Shown one piece after another: positions 36,140-44,389 of a DNA stretch of 64,000 nucleotides (position 1 is the stretch's first letter; each line of letters begins with the position of its first letter). The notes beneath the pieces were generated by a model, which worked only from the letters and a program-made list of their open reading frames with translations, had not been told where the DNA came from and searched no databases. The translations under genes were made by a program, and so were the position numbers. Source of the stretch: Encephalitozoon hellem ATCC 50504. Lineage: Eukaryota > Microsporidia > Unikaryonidae. The stretch lies in the NCBI RefSeq assembly GCF_000277815.2, contig NC_018470.1:62001-126000 (forward strand), given 5' to 3'.

Positions 36140-36442
36140 ATGAAAACCCATCAAGAGAAAAGAGAGGTTCTGAAGAGGATGTTTGAGGAGGAAGGGTTTG
36201 TGGTGGGGGATGGGCTGAAGTATGGAGTCGATCTTCTGTTGTACACGGACAAGCCATCCCGAGTTCATTCGAAGTACGGTATTCTCATAGATAGGAGGCA
36301 CAGCTTCTTGGACATTGTCGGGGCACAAAGAACATGCACCTCTGTCAACAAGACACTGGTTGTGGTGTTTTTTGAAGGATGTAAAGTTCGGATGATGAGT
36401 GTCGAGAGAATGGAGCTGGGAGTGGAAAGGAATGAACTGTGA
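36140..36442 (+). CDS. tRNA-splicing endonuclease catalytic subunit (minimal)
   Basis: A protein of 100 residues containing only the endonuclease fold. GLKYGVDLLLY, PSRVHSKYGIL and SVNKTLVVVFF carry the catalytic triad of Sen2/Sen34/archaeal EndA: Tyr35, His43, Lys71. It is far shorter than yeast Sen2 (377) or Sen34 (275). It would cut pre-tRNA introns as part of a Sen complex. Which subunit it is (Sen2 or Sen34) cannot be decided from this length. Confidence 0.82.
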   Translation: MKTHQEKREVLKRMFEEEGFVVGDGLKYGVDLLLYTDKPSRVHSKYGILIDRRHSFLDIVGAQRTCTSVNKTLVVVFFEGCKVRMMSVERMELGVERNEL

Positions 36443-36497
36443 TGGCAAGCCAGAGAGGCAATTTAAACTTGTAAAAAACAAGGTTTGAAAACCCCAA

Positions 36498-39467
36498 ATG
36501 AAAAACAATAAAGATGTTGAGATAGATGAGTCTTTGTATTCCAGGCAGTTGTATGTTGTTGGAAAGGATGCAATGAAGAAGATGATGAGCAGCAAGGTGC
36601 TTGTGATGGGGCTTGACGGGCTTGGACAAGAGATTGTGAAGAACATATGCCTGGCTGGCGTGAGTAAGGTTGTTCTTTTTGACGACAGAGCGGTTAGTGA
36701 AGAAGATTTGTGCACTGGGTTTTACTTCAGAAGGGAAGATATTGGAAAGCCTAGAGATGCTAGTGTAGTAAACAGGTTTAGATTGATGAACGAGTATGTT
36801 GATGTCAGCGTTGCTGGCGAGGTGAAAAGCTTTGAAGAATATGATGTTGTTGTTGTGTGCAATGAGGGGTATGGGGAGCAGATACGGTTGAATGAGATGG
36901 CAAGGAAGGACAAATGCATGTTTATTGGGTGCCAGGTAAGAGGGTTATTTTCGCAGGTGTTTTGTGATTTTGGAGCCGAATTTATCTGTGTTGACAGGAC
37001 TGGGGAGATACCTGCGAGTGGAATGATTAATGACATAAGTGAGGATGGTGTGATGACTGTTGTTGACGGGCAGAGGCATAATCTGGAGGATTACGATATA
37101 ATCAAGATAACACAGTGCGAGGAGTATGAAGGAAGGTACTTTAGAGTCAAGGTTGTTTCGCCAACCCAAGTGATGTTGCAGAGTGTTGATGGTGTTAGGA
37201 TGTTTGAGGAGGAGGTCGAGTTCAGGGCAGAGAAGTTTAAGACTGTGTATGGAGGGGACTTTGAGCAGCAGAAGAAGCCCACGATGATATCCTTCAAGCC
37301 TCTTGGGATGACCATTGACGAGCCGAGTATCCTTGGATTCAACCATGAGGTTGAGGAAAGGAACCTTGTTGTTCACAAGTGCTTTGTTGCTCTTGGAGAA
37401 TACATGGAGCAGAACAAGCAAGAGCCTGATGGGGAGGGGTTTCTGTCATTTTTTGTTAAGAAGTATAAAGGCCATTTTGAGTTTGAAGGACTGATAAGAT
37501 CCTTTGGGAGGCAGTGTATGGGAACGCTTATGCCCATGTGTTCTGTGGTTGGAGGATTTGTGGCCCAGGAGATTTTGAAGGGCGTGGGAAGTAAGTTTAC
37601 GCCTTTACACCAATTCTTTTACTTTGATGCTGCAGATGTTGCTCCTGGGGACACTGAGGAAGATGGGAAGGAGTATGGCAGATATGGGCCGATGGTGAGA
37701 TGCCTTGGGAAGGAGAGTGTCGAGAAACTCTTCAATCTGCATGTTTTTATGGTTGGTGCAGGAGCCATTGGATGCGAGCATCTGAAGAACATGATTATGT
37801 GCGGGATTGGGCACAACGGCAGAATAAGTGTTACGGACATGGATGCGATTGAGCAGTCGAATTTGAACAGGCAGTTCTTGTTTAGGTCTGGGGATGTGTC
37901 GAGTATGAAGGCAGAGGTTGCTGTGAGAGAAGCTGTGGCGCTGAATCAGGACTTTTTGAGAAGTATGGGTGGCGAGAAGAAGCCAGAAGAAAAGGGTGTC
38001 TGCAAGATGATAGATGGAATGTCCAAAAACGATTCTTCGCACTCAAATCTTGTTTACTACAACCTGAAGGTCGGGAAAGAAACAGAGGAGGTGTTTAGCG
38101 ATAGGTTTCTTCAGTCTGTAGATGCTGTGGCAACTGCGCTAGACAACGTGGATGCAAGGATGTACATTGATGGAAGGTGCGTCGTAAATAGGAGGTTCAT
38201 GGTGGATGCGGGTACATCTGGTACAAAAGGGAATGTTCAGGTTGTTGTTCCTTTCCACACCGAGAGCTATGGGTCTAGCCAGGACCCTCCCGAAAAGTCG
38301 ATTCCTCTGTGCACGATCAAGAACTTTCCATATGCTATAGAGCATACAATTGAATGGGCAAGAAGTGAGTTTGAGTTCAAGTTCCATGACGAGATACTTC
38401 TTATAAAGGAATACTTGGGCAGGGAGAAGACGGACGCCAATGAGGAAAGGAAGGAGGACGAGAGCAACGAGGCTATGGAGGATGTTGTTGAAAAGATACC
38501 CACGAATGCTAAGGAATGCATCAGAAATGGGATTCTTCTTTTTGTGAAGCTGTTCCACACATCTATCAAGAACCTTATAACGGCATTTCCTCCTGACTCG
38601 AAGACAAAAGAAGGGCAGGTGTTCTGGATGCCACCCAAAAGACCACCCAGAACGATCAACTTCGATGTGAACAACGACCTTCACATACTGTTTGTCCAAA
38701 GCGCTGCAAACATATTCAGCTTCAACTTTGGAGTAGGGCGGCATATATCGAAGGAGATGGTCTCTGAGTTTGTGAGGAATGAGATATTAGTTGAGGAGTT
38801 TTCAACGGTGGCAGATAACATTTGTACAGAGGAGTCGCAAAGGCCAAGCGTGGATCCCGACATCATAACACCCTGCATCTTTGAGAAGGACGACGATACA
38901 AACTTCCATGTGGACTTCCTGTATGCAGCAGCCAACCTCAGAGCAATAAATTACAAGATAAAGCAGGCCGACAGGCTCACTGTGAAGGGGATTGCAGGGA
39001 GAATAATCCCAGCCATAGCAACAACGACGGCTGTTGTTTCTGGCCTGGCGATTCTGGAGATGATAAAGTATGCCCTGGGCGTAGACCACACTAAGCATAA
39101 GAACTCGTTCCTTAACCTGGCTCTTCCCTTCTTTGCCAGCACAGATCCTGTGGAACCCGTGAAGGAATCGTACAAGATTGAGAACAAGAAATACACATTC
39201 ACTTTGTGGAACAGGCTGGAGTATAAAGATTCCAAGCTGGGAACGATCCTTAAGGCCTTTGAGATCCAGTTCAAAAGGAAGATATCGATGGTCACTGCAG
39301 AAAGTGCTCTACTGTACTGGGACTTCGATTCAAAATATGCTGATAACTTGGAAAAGACCGTTGGAGAGCTAGTTAACAGGAAGCCAGATGAGCTGTTTGT
39401 TGTTTTGGATGTGATAACAGACGATGAGGAAGGAGAATTCCCCAGGATTGTAGTTGTTTTCGAATAA
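36498..39467 (+). CDS. UBA1: Ubiquitin-activating enzyme E1 (UBA1)
   Basis: A 989-residue E1. N-terminal pseudo-adenylation half has GLDGLGQEIVKNICLAGV; the active adenylation half has GAGAIGCEHLKNMIMCGIG with DMDAIEQSNLNRQFLFRS; the catalytic cysteine motif SIPLCTIKNFP places Cys605 (codon at 38310); a ubiquitin-fold domain ends the protein (about 900-989). Length is close to yeast Uba1 (1024). The full architecture identifies this as ubiquitin E1, not the E1 of Urm1, SUMO or NEDD8. ATG follows AACCCCAA, and the stop codon lies inside AATAAA (39463-39468). Confidence 0.97.
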   Translation: MKNNKDVEIDESLYSRQLYVVGKDAMKKMMSSKVLVMGLDGLGQEIVKNICLAGVSKVVLFDDRAVSEEDLCTGFYFRREDIGKPRDASVVNRFRLMNEYVDVSVAGEVKSFEEYDVVVVCNEGYGEQIRLNEMARKDKCMFIGCQVRGLFSQVFCDFGAEFICVDRTGEIPASGMINDISEDGVMTVVDGQRHNLEDYDIIKITQCEEYEGRYFRVKVVSPTQVMLQSVDGVRMFEEEVEFRAEKFKTVYGGDFEQQKKPTMISFKPLGMTIDEPSILGFNHEVEERNLVVHKCFVALGEYMEQNKQEPDGEGFLSFFVKKYKGHFEFEGLIRSFGRQCMGTLMPMCSVVGGFVAQEILKGVGSKFTPLHQFFYFDAADVAPGDTEEDGKEYGRYGPMVRCLGKESVEKLFNLHVFMVGAGAIGCEHLKNMIMCGIGHNGRISVTDMDAIEQSNLNRQFLFRSGDVSSMKAEVAVREAVALNQDFLRSMGGEKKPEEKGVCKMIDGMSKNDSSHSNLVYYNLKVGKETEEVFSDRFLQSVDAVATALDNVDARMYIDGRCVVNRRFMVDAGTSGTKGNVQVVVPFHTESYGSSQDPPEKSIPLCTIKNFPYAIEHTIEWARSEFEFKFHDEILLIKEYLGREKTDANEERKEDESNEAMEDVVEKIPTNAKECIRNGILLFVKLFHTSIKNLITAFPPDSKTKEGQVFWMPPKRPPRTINFDVNNDLHILFVQSAANIFSFNFGVGRHISKEMVSEFVRNEILVEEFSTVADNICTEESQRPSVDPDIITPCIFEKDDDTNFHVDFLYAAANLRAINYKIKQADRLTVKGIAGRIIPAIATTTAVVSGLAILEMIKYALGVDHTKHKNSFLNLALPFFASTDPVEPVKESYKIENKKYTFTLWNRLEYKDSKLGTILKAFEIQFKRKISMVTAESALLYWDFDSKYADNLEKTVGELVNRKPDELFVVLDVITDDEEGEFPRIVVVFE

Positions 39468-39468
39468 A
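39463..39468 (+). terminator. AATAAA containing UBA1 stop codon
   Basis: TAA stop 39465-39467 sits inside AATAAA 39463-39468, giving a stop-codon-containing poly(A) signal. Confidence 0.5.
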
Positions 39469-39534
39469 GGAGGCATTGGAATATCTTCTTTAATTGCTTT
39501 GTAATGGAAAGGATGCTTCTAGTTATCTAAGGGC

Positions 39535-40131
39535 TCAGGCAGCCTGATCGTCGTGGTAATGTTTTATGTGGTATTTGAGGCCGTTGTTGTTTTTGTATTT
39601 CTTATCGCATCCATCAAATGGACAAACATATGGCTTGAATATGTTCATCTTCTCTTCGGAATGGCCTTCCTTCATGTGGTATTTTAGTCCGAAGGAGGAC
39701 GTGTATTTCTTGTTGCATCCTTCTATCTCGCAGGCATACACCCTCCCTCCCTTTGTTCTTTGTGCTTTCGAGTGCGGGCGGACAATCCGCTCCTCTCTGC
39801 ATGTAGTCTTGGCAGTAGCAGACAGCCCTCTAACCTTTATCATCCCGCTATTTGGAATCCTGTTCCTCCACTCCCTATCTCCAACACTCTTATGTATGAA
39901 CTCGTAATCAAACCCTGGATTGTCTTCTTCAGAAAATTCTGGTGTATCCTTTTGGGACAGAGTGTACTTGTAGAGCATCTCCTCTCTCTTCAGCAAGACA
40001 TCCTCCAAGTAAAACTGATGCATATCCATCATGTATCCTATATCTTCATACCTTCTTATCCTCTCCTCAAATCTCTTTTCCTCTATTTGATACAGTTTCT
40101 TCAGTTTACTTGAATCATTTGTCCTCATCAT
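39535..40131 (-). CDS. Sfp1-like split zinc-finger protein
   Basis: A 198-residue protein with two C2H2 fingers near the C-terminus: YACEIEGCNKKYTSSFGLKYHMKEGH and YVCPFDGCDKKYKNNNGLKYHIKHYH. The paired C-x4-C fingers with NGLKYH are characteristic of yeast Sfp1-type regulators of ribosome biogenesis. The N-terminal half is charged helix. The open frame extends upstream to an ATG at 40239; the ATG at 40131 is preferred because GCCCAAGGGGCCAC precedes it, while the upstream residues look random. Confidence 0.72.
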   Translation of the reverse strand: MMRTNDSSKLKKLYQIEEKRFEERIRRYEDIGYMMDMHQFYLEDVLLKREEMLYKYTLSQKDTPEFSEEDNPGFDYEFIHKSVGDREWRNRIPNSGMIKVRGLSATAKTTCREERIVRPHSKAQRTKGGRVYACEIEGCNKKYTSSFGLKYHMKEGHSEEKMNIFKPYVCPFDGCDKKYKNNNGLKYHIKHYHDDQAA

Positions 40132-40308
40132 GTGGCCCCTTGGGCGGTTAATTATTTTCCCAAATGTTATTCTCAATAGATTCCGGTATTTGTGCCAAAG
40201 AGGGCACAGCTGTCTCCCTAAGTGCAGAATGGCCCTCATCTACCTGTTTAGCCATGCACCATAGGGCATACAAAGCTTCTGCACAATACAAATAAATCCA
40301 ATGGTTTA

Positions 40309-41028
40309 TTAAATCATCCTCCTGAGGAGATCGCCTAGCAGATCTTGATGATTTCCAGTAGAGCCTCCATCGTTGAAGCTCCTGGACTTCTGGCCTTTGA
40401 ATCCCCCACGCGGTGGAGACAAATGGAATGGATATAGGAAATTATTGACATCCTTGAACATCTCGGTTCCGTTGTAGATGTGGTGCACAAGCTCCTCAAT
40501 GCACTTGATCTTCCCATCAAACATATCCTCAATAAACTCGTTTGTGAGCTTGACACGGGACATTCCGTTTCTGCCAGATCCCCTTGTGTACATGAGCTCT
40601 CTCAGCAACTCCATCTCAATTGTCCCAAATGCAACATAGTCCTTGATTATATGCAGCATATTCTTTGTGGACTTGTTGTTTCTGACAAACACACAGCTGT
40701 TGATCCTCTTCAGCCTGAAAAGCTCCAGGACCTTTCTAACCTTGGGCGAGCACTTGCACTTGGATCTTATCAGGATAACCACAAAAAACTCCGCCTCCTT
40801 AGGAACATAGAATCCGTTCTGCATGCTTGCCTTCTTTTCGAGAATCTCTCTTTCCTGCTGGTAGTACTTATTCAAAAGTTTCTCAGTCATCTCCTCTGCA
40901 TACTTTGCATTGATCTTCTTCCTCTCCATAAATTCCTTTTCTTGCCTTCTTTTTATCTCGGCCATCTTGGCCTCGTATTCCTTCTTCCTGATAGACGACT
41001 GCGGCGCCTCGCTCATCACTGTCTCCAT
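40309..41028 (-). CDS. RPL7: Large-subunit ribosomal protein uL30 (RPL7)
   Basis: A 239-residue ribosomal protein. The N-terminal ~70 residues are a charged helix as in eukaryotic L7; then FFVVILIRSKCKCSPKVRKVLELFRL, INSCVFVRNNKSTKNMLHIIKDYVAFG and the C-terminal VKLTNEFIEDMFDG and FKDVNNFLYPFHLSPPRGGFKG blocks. The ATG is preceded by AAAAATTTGCCCTAAAA, a ribosomal gene signal of this window. Confidence 0.96.
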   Translation of the reverse strand: METVMSEAPQSSIRKKEYEAKMAEIKRRQEKEFMERKKINAKYAEEMTEKLLNKYYQQEREILEKKASMQNGFYVPKEAEFFVVILIRSKCKCSPKVRKVLELFRLKRINSCVFVRNNKSTKNMLHIIKDYVAFGTIEMELLRELMYTRGSGRNGMSRVKLTNEFIEDMFDGKIKCIEELVHHIYNGTEMFKDVNNFLYPFHLSPPRGGFKGQKSRSFNDGGSTGNHQDLLGDLLRRMI

Positions 41029-41033
41029 TTTTA

Positions 41034-41045
41034 GGGCAAATTTTT
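41034..41045 (-). promoter_or_regulatory. AAATTT-CCC start signal of uL30 gene
   Basis: On the minus strand AAAAATTT (41045-41038) then G and CCC (41036-41034), five bases before the ATG at 41028. Confidence 0.72.
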
Positions 41046-41113
41046 ACTCAAAGTTCTAATACTCCATTCTCCCTATGCAGGCACATTCCTATATAACTAA
41101 AGCCATAGACAGC

Positions 41114-42514
41114 CTACTCCTGTTTATTTATACCTTCCTGATACTCAATCACCTCCCTGAAGAAAGCCACAAAGTCTTCCTCAACCTCGAACAGCCCATT
41201 GAGCAATACGTCATTTAAGGTGCAAGAGTCAGTGACATAAAAGTCGGTTAAAAACATCCCCTTCCCCTTGGGCATCCTCCCAACAGTCATCTTCTCAAAT
41301 AGATAGCTGCATCGTGCTCCTAGAAGGTGGCAGAAACTATTGTTGCTGTTCGTTCCAATTATTCTGCCCTCCCTCAGCTCGGCGAGTATCACAGACTCCT
41401 TGATCGACTTCCTCAGCTCAAGGGCGTCTACAGCATGTGCAAGGTTCCCAACAATTATAAAGTACTTGATACTATTGTCTAGATCGTCTATGGACCCCTG
41501 GAAGTTGTCGATGGCCTCCATCCTTTTCTTATCGTCGCTTATTCCCTTAGTAGCGAGTATGTCAGACCATATAAACGACAGGCTTGGCACCTGGGCATTC
41601 CTGACGTTCATAGACTCCAGACACTTCAGAACATGCGGATAGAACCAGAAGTACCTGCACAAAAATGTAAATATTAGGAACACTTCATAGCTCTCACGGA
41701 AATCTCTTCTGTGCTTGAAAGACAAGTACAATGCAAGAACAAGAAAGGGTGCTTTTCGTGATGAGACCAGGACAGCAATAACCATCTTTGTATTGAATAC
41801 AGACATGTCTTTTCTATATACCCCGTAGGCTTTCCTTAGGAGATCTTCATCAAATCCCTTCCTCATCAGCTGTATCACACAGTCAATTGCCTCATGCGGA
41901 TGGCCTTCCAACCCGACCATCTCAGCAATAAACTCTATCTCCTTGAAGCACACCCTCGACTTTAGAAGCTCGACAGCCCTGTCCTTCTCCTTCAACTTGT
42001 GGAGAAGATAGTATTCGTAATTCAGGCTTTCTTTCTTATAGATCTCCACCCCGTTATCTAGCGCATGTCTGTACAGATCCCAGTCGTCCAGACTTTCAAG
42101 AAGAAACTCTATGCACTCTGAGGCACCTTGCTTCCCAACGAGCCTGTAGTGCCCATGTATGCATGCCTCTTTGAGAATTAGATAATAAAGATGGTCCCTA
42201 AAAGAAATCCCTTGAACATAGTGATGCATTTCCTCTATCAGTAGCCCTCTCTTGTACAGCATCCAGATCAGATTGCTCTTGATAGTAGCACTCTTCAGAG
42301 ACTCTAGAAAAAGACTCTTCTTGGCCTCATCTTCCGGGCTTCCCAAAAAATCAATAAGGAGAGATGCCACAAGAAACATAGGATTCCTGGAAAAAAGCAT
42401 TTTGCCGAGTTCGATGCTCCTTTGCACATCATTTCCGAGGAGCGCCTGTATAAACTCCTTTTCCAAGTCCCTCTGCCCAGACACGAGTCTTTTCAGAAAG
42501 TCCAGTTGCTTCAT
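41114..42514 (-). CDS. Helical-repeat protein, possibly NatB auxiliary subunit
   Basis: A 466-residue protein of helical repeats without a catalytic motif. Segments such as LESLDDWDLYRHALDNGVEIY and FDEDLLRKAYGVYRKDM have TPR-like character, and the DDWDLY pattern recalls Naa25/Mdm20, the scaffold subunit of N-terminal acetyltransferase B; it is about half that length. I regard this as a tentative idea. The ATG follows GGGCCCTAAGCTC. The C-terminus (VLLNGLFEVEEDFVAFFREVIEYQEG) is probably helical too. Confidence 0.5.
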   Translation of the reverse strand: MKQLDFLKRLVSGQRDLEKEFIQALLGNDVQRSIELGKMLFSRNPMFLVASLLIDFLGSPEDEAKKSLFLESLKSATIKSNLIWMLYKRGLLIEEMHHYVQGISFRDHLYYLILKEACIHGHYRLVGKQGASECIEFLLESLDDWDLYRHALDNGVEIYKKESLNYEYYLLHKLKEKDRAVELLKSRVCFKEIEFIAEMVGLEGHPHEAIDCVIQLMRKGFDEDLLRKAYGVYRKDMSVFNTKMVIAVLVSSRKAPFLVLALYLSFKHRRDFRESYEVFLIFTFLCRYFWFYPHVLKCLESMNVRNAQVPSLSFIWSDILATKGISDDKKRMEAIDNFQGSIDDLDNSIKYFIIVGNLAHAVDALELRKSIKESVILAELREGRIIGTNSNNSFCHLLGARCSYLFEKMTVGRMPKGKGMFLTDFYVTDSCTLNDVLLNGLFEVEEDFVAFFREVIEYQEGINKQE

Positions 42515-42689
42515 GAGCTTAGGGCCCTAAAATTCTCGGCCTTTTACACATGGGTGCAGCCGGCACAAGAGCCATCTCAAGCCGCCCACTATTTCCATTC
42601 CTTGGGTAGTTTCAAGGTCTGTCCCTCTCAATAATCGCCATTGTAAAATTTTTAAATAAAAACAAACAGAGGAGAAGGAAAGAGGAGAC

Positions 42690-44129
42690 ATGAGAGAAGC
42701 AGGGGATGAAGACCTTCCTTCTGATGTCCAGGACAGGGAAAAAAGAAGAAGATTGGCGGCGCAACTTACAGGGGAGATGGGGCTTATCAGGAGGGAATTT
42801 GAAAGTACGGGAGGAATGAAAAGCGGAGCAAGGTTTCTTTACGACTTTGAAAAGCACCTGCCTTTCAGGCATCAGGAAATTAGATATGCAAGTGTCTCTA
42901 GTAAATCGAGGGAAGAGAAGACTGTAGACGAATCCAGCAGAATAAGAATGGCAGCCGAGTACGCAGCAGAGGCTGGGGTTTTGGCGGTAATGGATGTTTT
43001 GAGACATTCCAAGAAGGTTGTATTTAGTAAAGATTGGGAGGTTGGATATAGGGAGGATAACGTTATCGGTATTCTGCAAAAGATCGAAAAGAAAAGAAGA
43101 AGAAAAGGCTTGGTGAGAAGCTGTGAGGGGGCTTGGATAGATAAGAGAGACGTGGAAAACACATGGAAAAGGATGGTTGATGCTGAGAGCAAGAGGATGA
43201 ACGCATTAAAGCTCGTAAGCCATGAGATAGCACTTATGAAAAGAAGCAGGGTGGTTTGTGTCAATGCCTCTTTCCGAGCCTTGGATGAGGCCAGGGCCTG
43301 GGATCCGGAGGATGGCAGCACATTTGGAATGAATGGAGAAGAGGAGGTGGTGACTTACCGCAGGACAAAGATTGTTAAGACGGATCCTAGCGAGGGTGTG
43401 AGCCGCGAAAGTGTGGTTCTTCCACTAATGAGAGACGACAATCCCCCAACCATACTTAATGTCAGGACACACGACTCTCCCAAAAAGAAGGAAAGGGCAT
43501 TGGCAAAGACTCAAATGATTGAAAGATATAAGAGATATCTTAGGAACTTTTCAAAAATGAATGCTAAGCGGTCGAGCAGAAATAGCTTTAACATAGCGCA
43601 GACATCTGCATCAAGCCATCCAACTAGCCAGCATGTTTTTAAGAAAATACCGATGGAGTACCTGAGGTGTAAGAATGCTAGGGATATTGTCAACTACAAA
43701 TACAAGCATGTGGTTATTGGCAAGGAAACCCGGATGGCAGGAGGAGGTGAGTCGGGGTACTCACCAGAGGGCATGCAGGACGGGCTTTCTGGAGACTTGT
43801 GCTCGAGTGGAAGCGATGACACAAGTATCAGATATACCTTTCTTATTGAGGCAGCATTGGGCAAGACCCCTGACTCTGGGAGGAAGGACATTCTGGAGGC
43901 GGACATGGAGAGGGCTTCTATGATGCAGAGAGACAAAAGGTACATTTACAAAGTGCCGGCGCAAGTACCATTGTGCGATGGTGATGAAGGGGGAATGGAT
44001 ACAAATGTTCAGACGAGACCTGAAAGTACTGAAAATGTGGAGACGGTGGGGTCCTATAGAAGCCTCATTGATAGCGTTACCCAAGAGCCTAAAGATGGTG
44101 CAGAGGACGGCAAGGATGAGAAGGTATAG
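42690..44129 (+). CDS. Charged orphan protein, 479 residues
   Basis: I do not recognise it. It is rich in Lys, Arg, Glu and Ser. The N-terminal 200 residues contain helix-like segments (RRLAAQLTGEMGLIRREF, KIEKKRRRKGLVRS); the middle has YRRTKIVKTDPSEG and a basic ALAKTQMIERYKRYLRNFSKM; the last 150 are low-complexity and probably disordered. No zinc finger, membrane segment or nucleotide-binding loop is visible. The basic character and nuclear-type sequence would fit a chromatin or RNP component. No CCC/GGG signal precedes the ATG, unlike most genes here. Confidence 0.72.
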   Translation: MREAGDEDLPSDVQDREKRRRLAAQLTGEMGLIRREFESTGGMKSGARFLYDFEKHLPFRHQEIRYASVSSKSREEKTVDESSRIRMAAEYAAEAGVLAVMDVLRHSKKVVFSKDWEVGYREDNVIGILQKIEKKRRRKGLVRSCEGAWIDKRDVENTWKRMVDAESKRMNALKLVSHEIALMKRSRVVCVNASFRALDEARAWDPEDGSTFGMNGEEEVVTYRRTKIVKTDPSEGVSRESVVLPLMRDDNPPTILNVRTHDSPKKKERALAKTQMIERYKRYLRNFSKMNAKRSSRNSFNIAQTSASSHPTSQHVFKKIPMEYLRCKNARDIVNYKYKHVVIGKETRMAGGGESGYSPEGMQDGLSGDLCSSGSDDTSIRYTFLIEAALGKTPDSGRKDILEADMERASMMQRDKRYIYKVPAQVPLCDGDEGGMDTNVQTRPESTENVETVGSYRSLIDSVTQEPKDGAEDGKDEKV

Positions 44130-44389
44130 AGGGCTTTTCTATTAGCAAAATATTATTCAGCATTTAAATTAAATACAAAGGAAAGTGTAAGTGTGTGTAC
44201 TTTGTTAAAGATCTCATGGCATTGGATGTTCTTTGTGACTTCCAGGTAAGAAGTTCGGTAAAGCACCTATTGGATGTGGAGCCGGCCTCGGGGTGTGATG
44301 GAATACCAAATCTAATAGGGGATTGGACTGCTTAAGGTTCGAGAAAGGATTGGAGGAATAAATACAGAGGAGCCAAGAGGAAAGGAGAT

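Noticed and set aside
35996..36715. Minus-strand open frame of 239 codons
   Set aside because: Antisense to CK1, the tRNA endonuclease and UBA1 starts; composition is random and no motif is seen.
37591..37596. GTAAGT in UBA1 as a splice site
   Set aside because: The surrounding frame encodes conserved E1 sequence without interruption.
38139..38744. Minus-strand open frame of 201 codons
   Set aside because: Antisense to the UBA1 catalytic region, which is clearly coding on the plus strand.
44150..44180. Possible shared element GCATTTAAATTAA with the gap at ~5514
   Set aside because: The same 13-mer occurs in two AT-rich gaps, but chance is likely and no other shared sequence surrounds it.
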